Positions 1 to 5,748 of a stretch of 7,825 nucleotides of DNA are shown in pieces. Location of the stretch: the NCBI GenBank assembly GCA_013867245.1, contig JACENB010000069.1, positions 1-7,825 of the forward strand, in the 5' to 3' direction. The DNA is from Nitrosopumilaceae archaeon (lineage in GTDB: Archaea > Thermoproteota > Nitrososphaeria > Nitrososphaerales > Nitrosopumilaceae). A program made the translations under genes and the position numbers. Numbering within the stretch: the first letter of the stretch is position 1; each line of letters starts with the position of its first letter. The notes beneath the pieces are model-generated. The model worked only from the letters and a program-made list of their open reading frames with translations, did not search any database and was not told the DNA's origin.

Positions 1-272
1 TGAGGAGCACCAAACTGTTGATAATATGAATTCAAATATTCTGATAATTCCTTTGAATGAAATTGATAATTTTTATCTATTTTGCTTATTATGGCTTCAT
101 AAATCCAACTTACATGACCAATATGCCATTTTGGTGGACTCATATATGCTGCAGTTTGAACCACAAAATCATCTTTTTCTAAATTTTTTACTAATTCTAA
201 TGTCCTGTTCCTTGTTTCTTTAAATCGCTGTAATAATTCATTATTTTTTTGTAATTCTGGATTAACTGTCAT
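1..272 (-). CDS. EgtB-like protein (DinB-type N-terminal domain), partial
   Basis: Only the first 90 codons plus two bases lie in the window; the 3' part runs off the left edge. The translation begins MTVNPELQKN. Residues 40-60 read TAAYMSPPKWHIGHVSWIYEA without a break in the core, and residues 81-90 read NSYYQQFGAP. A P-x-K-W-H-x-x-H-x-x-W motif followed by a NSYY-x-x-x-G segment is characteristic of the DinB-like four-helix domain of EgtB/OvoA sulfoxide synthases, where the His residues bind the catalytic iron; here they would be His50 and His53. Full EgtB proteins join histidine betaine to a thiol donor with O2 in ergothioneine synthesis. The C-terminal FGE-sulfatase domain that would confirm this is outside the window, so a DinB-only protein cannot be excluded. 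The ATG at 270-272 lies 49 bases after the proS stop, with a TATA-like stretch near 292-304. Confidence 0.7.
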   Translation of the reverse strand, partial: MTVNPELQKNNELLQRFKETRNRTLELVKNLEKDDFVVQTAAYMSPPKWHIGHVSWIYEAIISKIDKNYQFHSKELSEYLNSYYQQFGAP

Positions 273-277
273 TACCT

Positions 278-285
278 AAAAAAAA
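278..285 (-). terminator. Oligo-T tract after proS
   Basis: Read on the minus strand this is a run of eight T residues, 37 bases beyond the proS stop and just ahead of the next start codon. Archaeal RNA polymerase commonly terminates at U-rich tracts without a strong hairpin, so this may end the proS transcript. The run also fits between the TATA-like stretch at 292-304 and the downstream ATG at 272, which would let the EgtB-like gene be transcribed separately. Confidence 0.35.
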
Positions 286-291
286 TATTTT

Positions 292-304
292 TTGTATTAT
301 TGTG
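292..304 (-). promoter_or_regulatory. Possible TATA box for the EgtB-like gene
   Basis: On the minus strand the sequence reads CAATAATACA, centred about 25 bases upstream of the ATG at 272. That spacing suits an archaeal TATA box driving a leaderless mRNA. The match is weak in DNA this AT-rich, and co-transcription with proS is equally possible. Confidence 0.3.
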
Positions 305-321
305 TTGCGGCAATAACCTTC

Positions 322-1764
322 CTAGTACCCTCTAGCAAAAATTGGTATGGATTTACTTTGCTGTTTACAATAAATGCACTCTTTTGAAGTATTTTCACTA
401 TTAAATGGAATTACTCTTATTTCTGCACCTGTTTCTTCCTTGATCTTTTCTTCACATTCCAATTTCCCACACCATGGAGAATTAAAGAAACCTCCCTTTT
501 CCATTTTCATTTTAAATTCATCATAGTTTTCAATATCTATTGTATTGTTTTCAGCTTCCATTTTGGCCTTTTTTAACATCTCTGTTTGTATTTCATCTAA
601 AATTGTGACAATTTTATCCACTTCGTTTAACCCCATTTTCATTTTTTCATGATTGTATCTCTTAGCAAGAACCATGCTTTGATTCTCAATATCTTTTGGT
701 CCAATTTCTATTCGGAGTGGAACTCCTTTTAATTCCCAGTCATTAAATTTGTACCCTGGTGTGAGTTCTTCTCTGGAATCAATGTGGATTCTGATATTTT
801 TTAATTCTAAAATATTTGCAATTTCATTTACTTTTGTAATGACATTTTCTTTATCGTTATTGTTTTTATAAATTGGTATGATGACTACTTGCATTGGTGC
901 AACTTTTGGTGGTAAAACTAATCCTTTGTCATCTCCGTGTGCCATTATCATCGCACCGATTAATCTCCATGACACTCCCCATGAAGTTTGCCATGCAAAA
1001 TGTTCTACGTTATCTTTATCTGCAAATTTGACTTCAAATGGTTTTGAAAAATTTTGTGCTAAGAAATGTGATGTTCCCATTTGTAATGCTTTTCCATCTG
1101 GCATTATTGATTCCATAGTTGTTGTATATTCTGCACCAACAAATTTTTCTTTTTCACTTTTTTTACCTGTTGTGACTGGAATTGCTAATTCTTCTTCAAC
1201 TGTATTTTTGTAAATGTCTAGGATTTTGATTACTTCTTTTTCAGCTTCCTCTTTTGTTGAATGCACTGTATGTCCTTCTTGCCAAAGAAATTCAGATGTT
1301 CTAAGAAATGGTTTGGTTGCTTTAATTTCTGCTCTTAATGCGGTATTCCAAAAATTAATTTTTAATGGTAAATCTCTCCAACTTTGAATCCATTTTGAAT
1401 ATAGTGTATATGCTAATGTTTCTGATGTAGGTCTTAATGCCAATCTGTCTCCTACTTCATTTGTTCCTGAATGTGTGACCCAAAAAACTTCTGGATTAAA
1501 CCCTGCAAAATGTTTCTGTTCCTTTCCTAGGAGTGATTCTGGGATTAAAATTGGTAGAAATCCATTTCTTATTCCGTTGCGTGAAAATTTCTTATCGAAT
1601 GTACTTCGTAGTGATTCCCAAATTGAGTATCCGTCTGGTCTTAAAACAATTAATCCTTTTACTGGTGCATAATCTGCAAGTTTTGCCTTTAAAACTACTT
1701 GAGTATACCATTCACTGAAATCTTCCTTTTTTGAAACTGTAATTCCTACATCTTGTTTTCCCAA
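322..1764 (-). CDS. proS: Prolyl-tRNA synthetase, archaeal/eukaryote type
   Basis: A 480-residue class II synthetase that charges tRNA-Pro with proline in the cytoplasm. Signature segments are present in order: LRPDGYSIWE (41-50), RPTSE (111-115), motif 2 with TALRAE (141-146), FLRTSEFLWQEGHT (153-166), GTSHFL (230-235), and motif 3 around SWRLIGA with HGDDKGLVLPP (265-286). The anticodon-binding domain follows from about 290. The C-terminal domain carries a four-Cys zinc site (Cys432, Cys437, Cys463, Cys466), and the protein ends in the conserved ARGY, with the C-terminal Tyr typical of this type. It lacks the bacterial editing insertion. The start is a TTG: no in-frame ATG or GTG precedes the conserved VGIT segment, and a TAA lies in frame at 1813-1815. 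A TATA-like box sits about 25 bases upstream, so the mRNA is probably leaderless. Confidence 0.97.
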   Translation of the reverse strand: MGKQDVGITVSKKEDFSEWYTQVVLKAKLADYAPVKGLIVLRPDGYSIWESLRSTFDKKFSRNGIRNGFLPILIPESLLGKEQKHFAGFNPEVFWVTHSGTNEVGDRLALRPTSETLAYTLYSKWIQSWRDLPLKINFWNTALRAEIKATKPFLRTSEFLWQEGHTVHSTKEEAEKEVIKILDIYKNTVEEELAIPVTTGKKSEKEKFVGAEYTTTMESIMPDGKALQMGTSHFLAQNFSKPFEVKFADKDNVEHFAWQTSWGVSWRLIGAMIMAHGDDKGLVLPPKVAPMQVVIIPIYKNNNDKENVITKVNEIANILELKNIRIHIDSREELTPGYKFNDWELKGVPLRIEIGPKDIENQSMVLAKRYNHEKMKMGLNEVDKIVTILDEIQTEMLKKAKMEAENNTIDIENYDEFKMKMEKGGFFNSPWCGKLECEEKIKEETGAEIRVIPFNSENTSKECIYCKQQSKSIPIFARGY

Positions 1765-1782
1765 AACTACACTACAGAGAAT

Positions 1783-1794
1783 TATTTTAATTAA
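1783..1794 (-). promoter_or_regulatory. Likely TATA box for proS
   Basis: On the minus strand this reads TTAATTAAAATA, centred about 25 bases before the TTG start of proS. The position matches an archaeal TATA box with transcription starting at or next to the start codon. It lies in the 54-base gap after the upstream 96-residue gene, so proS can be expressed independently of it. Confidence 0.45.
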
Positions 1795-1818
1795 TGAGCC
1801 TTTCGTGACTTTTTAAAA

Positions 1819-2109
1819 TTATTTTAGTGGTTCCCCTTTACAGAAAACCTCTCCCATTACCCTACTTTGAAAATTTGGACAAACAAAACATTGTACAAAT
1901 TGAATATCTTCTTTTAAGACTGGACATTCTACATATTCTTGCTTCATTCTTTTGAGCATTTTTGGACTCACGCCTTTGAGTTTCAATTTACCTTTTTCAT
2001 CCATCATTCCTGATTCTTTTAATTGTGCTTTTAATGCATCAGGAAATTTTACCTTTTCTTCAGTCATTAAGATTTTGACATCATATTTTCGTTCAAGTTC
2101 TTCGACCAT
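1819..2109 (-). CDS. Conserved small four-cysteine protein, function unknown
   Basis: A 96-residue soluble protein with no signal peptide or membrane segment. The first 60 residues are charged and Lys-rich (pI likely high), with a helical LKRMKQEY stretch at 52-59. The last third holds four Cys: Cys62 (ECPV), Cys74 and Cys77 (QCFVC) and Cys90 (VFCKGEPL), a C-x11-C-x2-C-x12-C pattern suited to binding a zinc ion or an Fe-S cluster. The layout resembles small archaeal proteins with a CP..C..C..G.VxCxGxPL tail, but I cannot name the family. It lies immediately upstream of proS on the same strand, 54 bases away. The ATG at 2107-2109 is about 28 bases downstream of an AATAATAAAT-type box, which supports this start. 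Confidence 0.85.
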   Translation of the reverse strand: MVEELERKYDVKILMTEEKVKFPDALKAQLKESGMMDEKGKLKLKGVSPKMLKRMKQEYVECPVLKEDIQFVQCFVCPNFQSRVMGEVFCKGEPLK

Positions 2110-2131
2110 ATACTATGCTAATCATTCCGTG

Positions 2132-2141
2132 ATTTATTATT
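2132..2141 (-). promoter_or_regulatory. Likely TATA box for the 96-residue four-Cys gene
   Basis: Minus-strand AATAATAAAT preceded by GGT, centred about 28 bases upstream of the ATG at 2109. Spacing and composition fit a leaderless archaeal promoter. It is one side of the divergent region 2110-2249. Confidence 0.45.
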
Positions 2142-2159
2142 ACCGTTTTTGAATATTTT

Positions 2160-2180
2160 TTCACACTTTAATACTGTGAA
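2160..2180. promoter_or_regulatory. Inverted repeat enclosing a TATA-like box (candidate operator)
   Basis: TTCACA (2160-2165) and TGTGAA (2175-2180) are perfect 6-base inverted arms separated by nine bases containing TTTAATA (2167-2173). The element lies in the divergent region between the four-Cys gene and the HAD gene. A symmetric site wrapped around a TATA-like sequence is where a dimeric archaeal repressor could block TBP. The TTTAATA is 27 bases from an ATG at 2197 that opens only a 5-codon frame, and about 80 bases from the HAD start, so its target is unclear. Confidence 0.3.
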
Positions 2181-2208
2181 TTTAAAATTTCAAATTATGA
2201 TGGCACTA

Positions 2209-2218
2209 CTTTAATATT
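2209..2218 (+). promoter_or_regulatory. Possible TATA box for the HAD phosphatase gene
   Basis: CTTTAATATT, centred about 36 bases before the TTG at 2250. It would give a short leader of roughly 10 bases. The CTTTAATA core recurs ahead of the TusA gene at 3716. Confidence 0.4.
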
Positions 2219-2249
2219 ATTAGAATTTTTTTCCAAATTCAGAAATCCA

Positions 2250-2894
2250 TTGCTAATAATTTTTGACGTTGAGGGTGTATTATTAGATGAAGAATATCTT
2301 CCAATTCTTGCAGAAAAACTAAACAAAGAAGATGAGATTTGGGAAATTACTAAACAAGGAATTCAAGGAAAAATCAATTGGGAAGAAGGACTTCGCACTA
2401 GAGTTGCTGCTTTAAAGGGATTAGATGAAAAAGTCTGTCAGGAAGTTGCTGATAATTTACCAATTATGACTGGCGCTAAAGAGGCCTGTAGAATTTTAAA
2501 ATCTGCAGGTTGGAAAATCATGGCGGTTTCTGGAGGTTTTACATTGATGATGGACAGATTACAAAAAGAATTAGGCTTAGATCATGTTTTTTGTAATGAC
2601 CTAATCTTTAAAGATGGAAAATTAGATGGTGTAAAAATTAATGTTGATTCTGATAAATCCAAGGCTGCAAAAATCAAAATTGAAGAATGGGGTGAACAGA
2701 AAGAAAATATTGTTTGTGTAGTTGACGGCGCAAATGACATTAAACTGTTTGACGTTTCTGGGCTTGGAATTGCATATAGGGCTCAAGACCTAGTGAAAGA
2801 TTTAGCTACTACTACACTTGAAGAAAAAGATCTATCTAAAATTTTGGATATTATTAACAAGCATTTCAAATTAGAATTACAAACTAGTGTCTAA
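2250..2894 (+). CDS. HAD-superfamily phosphatase, SerB-like
   Basis: A 214-residue cytoplasmic hydrolase of the HAD subclass that includes phosphoserine phosphatase. Motif I is FDVEGV, with the predicted nucleophile Asp6. Motif II is SGGF (94-97), the motif III Lys is Lys136 or Lys138 in SDKSKA, and motif IV is DGAND (159-163). The helical cap between motifs I and II contains QGKINWEEGLRTRVAALKGL (39-58), matching SerB caps, and residues 109-127 also follow the SerB pattern. Two positions differ from standard SerB: the usual second Asp of DxDGT is Glu8, as in ThrH-type enzymes, and the first Gly of GDGAND is Val158. A phosphatase is likely; phosphoserine as substrate is only probable. The TTG start is forced, because no in-frame ATG, GTG or TTG exists between it and the TATA-like box. 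cofE follows after 34 bases. Confidence 0.88.
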   Translation: MLIIFDVEGVLLDEEYLPILAEKLNKEDEIWEITKQGIQGKINWEEGLRTRVAALKGLDEKVCQEVADNLPIMTGAKEACRILKSAGWKIMAVSGGFTLMMDRLQKELGLDHVFCNDLIFKDGKLDGVKINVDSDKSKAAKIKIEEWGEQKENIVCVVDGANDIKLFDVSGLGIAYRAQDLVKDLATTTLEEKDLSKILDIINKHFKLELQTSV

Positions 2895-2898
2895 ACAA

Positions 2899-2904
2899 TT
2901 TTTT
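2899..2904 (+). terminator. Short T tract between the HAD gene and cofE
   Basis: Six T residues begin five bases after the HAD stop codon. Tracts this short cause partial termination in archaea, so this may reduce rather than prevent read-through into cofE. No hairpin is apparent. Confidence 0.2.
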
Positions 2905-2928
2905 ACTTCTTTGTTTTATGAACAATAA

Positions 2929-3654
2929 TTGAAAATAAATCCAATTCATATTGATAGAGAAATTATCTCTGGCGATAATCTAACTAAAATTATTTTAACT
3001 TCTACTGATGTGTGTGATGGTGATATTCTTGTAATTGCCCAAAAAATTATTTCTAAACAGGAAGGAAGATTAGTTGAATTGTCTACAGTTAATCCATCAC
3101 TGTTATCTGAAGGAATCAGTTCACAATACAAAAAAGATCCACGTGTTGTAGAATTAGTTTTATCAGAATCTAAAAGAATAGTGAGAATGAAAAATGGCTT
3201 AATTATAACGGAAACCAAAAATGGGTTTATCTGTGCAAATTCAGGAATTGATGAAAGTAACGTTGTTAATGGATTTGCTACATTACTTCCATTAAATTCA
3301 GATGAATCAGCAGAAAAATTAAGAAAAGAAATTTTTAATGAAACAGGTAAAAATGTTGCAGTTATAATTTCTGATACTTTTGGAAGGCCTTTTAGAATGG
3401 GCCAGACAAATTGTGCAATCGGTATTTCTGGTTTGCAACCTATTCTTGATTATTCTGGAACTTTTGATTCTTTTAATCGGATGTTACGTGTTACTGCAAT
3501 AGCTATTGCTGATGAACTTTCTTCAGCTGCAGAATTAGTAATGGGAAAAACAAGTAAATGTCCTGTAGTGATAATTCGTAACTATTCTTTTAATTCTGAA
3601 AAACACGGCATTCAAGATTTAATTCGACCTGAAAATGAAGACCTCTTTAGATAA
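2929..3654 (+). CDS. cofE: Coenzyme F420-0:L-glutamate ligase
   Basis: A 241-residue enzyme that uses GTP to add gamma-linked glutamate to F420-0 in the cytoplasm, the step that builds the F420 tail. Family segments are GDILVIAQKIISKQEGR (31-47), GFICANSGIDESNV (99-112), ISDTFGRPFRMGQTNCAIG (147-165), and a long conserved stretch from 168 to 218 including DYSGTFD, ADELSSAAELVMGK and PVVIIRNY. Asp108, Asp149 and Thr150 correspond to the metal-site residues I recall from the Archaeoglobus enzyme. The length is that of a stand-alone archaeal CofE, without the C-terminal domain of the mycobacterial FbiB fusion. The TTG start is chosen because a nearby ATG (2918) is out of frame and reaches a stop after four codons. 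The gene is 34 bases after the HAD gene and probably co-transcribed with it. Confidence 0.95.
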   Translation: MKINPIHIDREIISGDNLTKIILTSTDVCDGDILVIAQKIISKQEGRLVELSTVNPSLLSEGISSQYKKDPRVVELVLSESKRIVRMKNGLIITETKNGFICANSGIDESNVVNGFATLLPLNSDESAEKLRKEIFNETGKNVAVIISDTFGRPFRMGQTNCAIGISGLQPILDYSGTFDSFNRMLRVTAIAIADELSSAAELVMGKTSKCPVVIIRNYSFNSEKHGIQDLIRPENEDLFR

Positions 3655-3664
3655 TTATCCTTGT

Positions 3665-3709
3665 TTTAATTTTTAACACTTTTACTGATAAAATATTTTT
3701 AATTTTTTA
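3665..3709 (+). terminator. T-rich region downstream of cofE
   Basis: The segment after the cofE stop contains five T runs of four to six bases in about 45 bases (for example around 3667-3674, 3681-3683, 3696-3700 and 3703-3708). This is what an archaeal U-tract terminator looks like. It would separate the HAD-cofE transcript from the TusA gene, which has its own promoter. Confidence 0.4.
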
Positions 3710-3715
3710 CTATAA

Positions 3716-3725
3716 CTTTAATAAG
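3716..3725 (+). promoter_or_regulatory. TATA box for the TusA-family gene
   Basis: CTTTAATAAG, centred 27 bases upstream of the ATG at 3748. This is the best-positioned archaeal TATA box in the window and implies a leaderless mRNA, since no purine-rich ribosome-binding site precedes the ATG. Confidence 0.55.
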
Positions 3726-3747
3726 ACAAATTTGTTTTGGATATTAA

Positions 3748-3984
3748 ATGTCTGAGTCTGACGAAAAAAAATTAGATGCAACTGGATTATTTTGTCCAGA
3801 ACCTGTATTTAGAACAAAAATTGAACTTGAAAAAATGCAAGTTGGTCAAATTATAAATGTCTCAGCTGACGATCCCGACGCTGAAGAAGATATTTCTAGA
3901 TGGGTTACTCGAAATGGACATGAATTATTAAATTTGAATAAGGATGGTTCAGTCACCACACTCAAAATTAAAAAATTGAAATAA
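3748..3984 (+). CDS. TusA/SirA-family sulfur-carrier protein
   Basis: A 78-residue protein of the TusA-like fold. The N-terminal signature LDATGLFCPEPVFRTK (9-24) holds the persulfide-carrying Cys16 in the C-P-E-P motif, followed by the helix, then DDPDAEEDISRW (41-52) and NGHEL (56-60), all in family positions. It has only this one Cys. TusA-like proteins pass sulfane sulfur as a protein persulfide, for tRNA thiolation, molybdopterin or Fe-S assembly, or as partners of sulfur-oxidising enzymes; which applies here cannot be read from the sequence, as no DsrE, Hdr or desulfurase gene lies beside it. It has its own TATA box and probably forms a single-gene transcript ending at the T tract right after the stop. 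Confidence 0.92.
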   Translation: MSESDEKKLDATGLFCPEPVFRTKIELEKMQVGQIINVSADDPDAEEDISRWVTRNGHELLNLNKDGSVTTLKIKKLK

Positions 3985-3991
3985 TTTTTTT
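3985..3991 (+). terminator. T tract at the convergent junction
   Basis: Seven T residues follow directly on the TAA of the TusA-family gene and overlap the stop codon of the convergent helical-protein gene (3990-3992). On the other strand a T6 run (3970-3975) lies inside the end of the TusA gene. The two genes therefore appear to end at overlapping opposite-strand U-tract terminators. Confidence 0.45.
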
Positions 3992-4463
3992 ATTCTAAGA
4001 TCTTTTTTACCTCTTCATCATAAAATTTTCTAAAATTTAAATTCATGACCTTCTCATGCTCTAAACATTTTGTGCTAATTTCTATTAGTTTTTCTTTTAC
4101 TTTTTTACTCCATTGACTTTGTTGTTTGTCCTTTGAATTTACTATGGATGGTGTTTCTTCAATTTCTTGCATTATTTTTTTTAATTCTGTCCCTAATTGA
4201 TGGAATTTACTTATTTGTAACAGAAACATGTCCCCTTTCTCTTTATCAATTAGGTTCATCATGTTTTGAACTTGATTGTAATATGCTATGGATGATTCAT
4301 TATATTTTTGTAAATTTTCAATTCTATTTTGCCAATATTCTTTGGATTTTTTTTCCTCAATTTTATAACTAAATTGATTTTTTGCTAAAATTGAACCTAA
4401 TTCCATAAGTTTTTCACTATTTTCCTTTACTTTGTTTTTAATTTCATTAGATTCTGAATTCAT
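3990..4463 (-). CDS. Predicted all-helical (coiled-coil-like) protein, function unknown
   Basis: A 157-residue protein I do not recognise. It is rich in Lys, Glu, Gln and Asn with regularly spaced Leu/Ile/Met, and has few Gly or Pro, which suggests long amphipathic helices at about 5-105 and 112-157 joined by a short break at EETPS (102-106). It has no signal peptide or membrane span and a single Cys (133). It could be a structural or adaptor protein, but nothing identifies a function. It is last in a minus-strand run, 21 bases after the CxxC protein, so it may belong to the trxB transcript. A CTTTAATG sequence about 24 bases before its ATG overlaps the upstream stop and could be its own promoter. 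Its continuous open frame, ATG start and lack of a competing frame support a real gene. Confidence 0.75.
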   Translation of the reverse strand: MNSESNEIKNKVKENSEKLMELGSILAKNQFSYKIEEKKSKEYWQNRIENLQKYNESSIAYYNQVQNMMNLIDKEKGDMFLLQISKFHQLGTELKKIMQEIEETPSIVNSKDKQQSQWSKKVKEKLIEISTKCLEHEKVMNLNFRKFYDEEVKKILE

Positions 4464-4484
4464 ATTTTTTACTTAATTTTTGCA

Positions 4485-4718
4485 TTAAAGAACTTGACTT
4501 TTTTGATTATTCCATGCTATATCTAATTGCTCTGAATATTGTTTAATACATGTCTCACAAAATGAATCCCATTCTCCGATTTTTAATTTATTAAAAAATT
4601 TTAATGTCCATTGATACTTTGGTTCTTTTTTATATTGAAATTGTTGAATTGTGTAAATGTCTTTTTGATAAAATTTATTCAAACATCTAATACACTTTGC
4701 ATTTTTATTTGTCTGCAT
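4485..4718 (-). CDS. Small CxxC/CxxC protein, putative zinc binding
   Basis: A 77-residue protein with two CxxC pairs: Cys9/Cys12 (CIRC) and Cys54/Cys57 (CETC), 41 residues apart. Such a spacing can form one zinc-ribbon-like site, or the pairs could be redox-active. Between them is a Lys- and aromatic-rich segment (FYQ, YQW, FF, W50); the C-terminal 20 residues look helical. I do not recognise a named family. The ATG lies inside the 3' end of trxB, so the two reading frames overlap by 14 bases in different phases, which strongly suggests co-transcription and possibly translational coupling with thioredoxin reductase. A function in thiol redox is therefore tempting but rests only on position. 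Confidence 0.8.
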   Translation of the reverse strand: MQTNKNAKCIRCLNKFYQKDIYTIQQFQYKKEPKYQWTLKFFNKLKIGEWDSFCETCIKQYSEQLDIAWNNQKSQVL

Positions 4719-5703
4719 TTTCTGTAAGGAATTTATCTACATCAATTGCTGCCATACATCCATATCCTGCAGCTGTAATTGCTTGTCTGTAACTTCTATC
4801 GTGTACATCTCCTGCTGCAAAAACTCCTTCCATGTTTGTATGTGTTTTATTTTTTAAAACAATGTATCCTTCATCATCTAAATCAATTTGATCTTTAAAT
4901 AATTCTGTGTTTGGTTGATGACCAATTGCAACAAATAATCCTCCTACCTTGATAGTTTTTTCTTCATTTGTTTTTAGATTTTTCAAAACAGCTTGTTGCA
5001 TTTTTTCATCCCCGTTAATTTTTATCACTTCTGAATCCCAATGGAATTGTATTTTTTCATTATTCATAGCTCTTTCTTGCATGACTTTACTTGCTCTTAA
5101 TTCGTCTCTTCTATGTACTACGTGTACTCTAGTTGCAAATTTTGTAAGAAATGTTGCTTCTTCAATTGCAGAATCTCCTCCACCTACAACAATTAATTCT
5201 AAATTTCTAAAGAATGGACCATCACATGTTGCACAATATGATACTCCTTTACCTGAAAATTCTTCTTCGCCTGCAATTCCCATTTTTTTAGGATTTGCTC
5301 CTGTTGCAATAATTACTGCTCTGGCCTCATATTCTTCTGAACCTGTTAAAACTTTGTAAGGTGCACGTCTAAAATCTACGTCTACAGCAATATCGTCAAT
5401 AATGGTAGTACCCATTCTTTGAGATTGCTTTCTCATGTCTATCATTAGATCTGGACCCATTATGCCGTTTTCAAAACCTGGATAATTTTCTACTTCAGTG
5501 GTATTGACAAGTTGACCTCCAGGCAAAATTCCTGATAAAATTAATGTATCATATCCTGCCCTTGAACAATAAATTCCTGCTGTATATCCTGATGGTCCTG
5601 CTCCGATAATTATGACATCAAATTTTGTTTTCTTTTTATCTGGGATCTTTGGGCCATCGTTATTAGTTTCTAAAACTGCTGCACCTGCATCTGCTGCCAT
5701 CAT
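4705..5703 (-). CDS. trxB: Thioredoxin reductase (NADPH/FAD flavoprotein)
   Basis: A 332-residue low-molecular-weight thioredoxin reductase: NADPH electrons pass through FAD and a CxxC pair to thioredoxin in the cytoplasm. Visible motifs are the FAD-binding GAGPSG (34-39), GGQL (62-65), the redox-active CATC (Cys157, Cys160), the NADPH-binding GGGDSA (174-179) with HRR (197-199), and the second FAD motif GVFAAGDV (293-300). Both the HRR and the downstream Arg203 favour NADPH rather than an NADPH-independent archaeal variant. The first 27 residues precede the normal start of the fold and are rich in Ala, Asp and Lys; with no hydrophobic run they are not a signal peptide. The double ATG at the start is 27 bases from a TATA-like box. 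The 3' end overlaps the CxxC gene. Confidence 0.96.
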   Translation of the reverse strand: MMAADAGAAVLETNNDGPKIPDKKKTKFDVIIIGAGPSGYTAGIYCSRAGYDTLILSGILPGGQLVNTTEVENYPGFENGIMGPDLMIDMRKQSQRMGTTIIDDIAVDVDFRRAPYKVLTGSEEYEARAVIIATGANPKKMGIAGEEEFSGKGVSYCATCDGPFFRNLELIVVGGGDSAIEEATFLTKFATRVHVVHRRDELRASKVMQERAMNNEKIQFHWDSEVIKINGDEKMQQAVLKNLKTNEEKTIKVGGLFVAIGHQPNTELFKDQIDLDDEGYIVLKNKTHTNMEGVFAAGDVHDRSYRQAITAAGYGCMAAIDVDKFLTENADK

Positions 5704-5725
5704 AGTGAATAATCTTTTAATTTCA

Positions 5726-5735
5726 TTAATTTAAG
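5726..5735 (-). promoter_or_regulatory. Likely TATA box for trxB
   Basis: Minus-strand CTTAAATTAA, centred 27 bases before the first ATG of trxB, in the 45-base gap after the DUF6775-like gene. The position predicts a leaderless message starting at or beside the first ATG, and supports the longer N terminus. Confidence 0.5.
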
Positions 5736-5748
5736 TCAATATCTCATT

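Noticed and set aside
26..223. 65-codon plus-strand frame with hydrophobic stretches that could be read as a small membrane protein
   Set aside because: It overlaps the minus-strand EgtB-like gene, which has clear family motifs over the same bases.
305..313. TTGC-G-GCAA palindrome near the proS stop as a hairpin terminator
   Set aside because: With a single central base it cannot form a hairpin loop, and it is not followed directly by a T tract; the T run is 20 bases further on.
878..1213. 111-codon plus-strand open frame
   Set aside because: It lies wholly antisense to the conserved catalytic core of proS and encodes no recognisable motif; it is a shadow frame.
4133..4372. Plus-strand hydrophobic open frame of 79 codons, apparently membrane-spanning
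   Set aside because: It is antisense to the helical protein gene; Lys/Glu/Gln codons on one strand read as Phe/Leu/Leu on the other, which explains the hydrophobicity. Because the helical gene is itself unrecognised, this choice is less certain than the others.
4949..5359. 136-codon plus-strand open frame
   Set aside because: Entirely antisense to trxB, including its CxxC and NADPH-binding regions; its sequence has the Ser/Phe-rich look of a reverse-complement frame.
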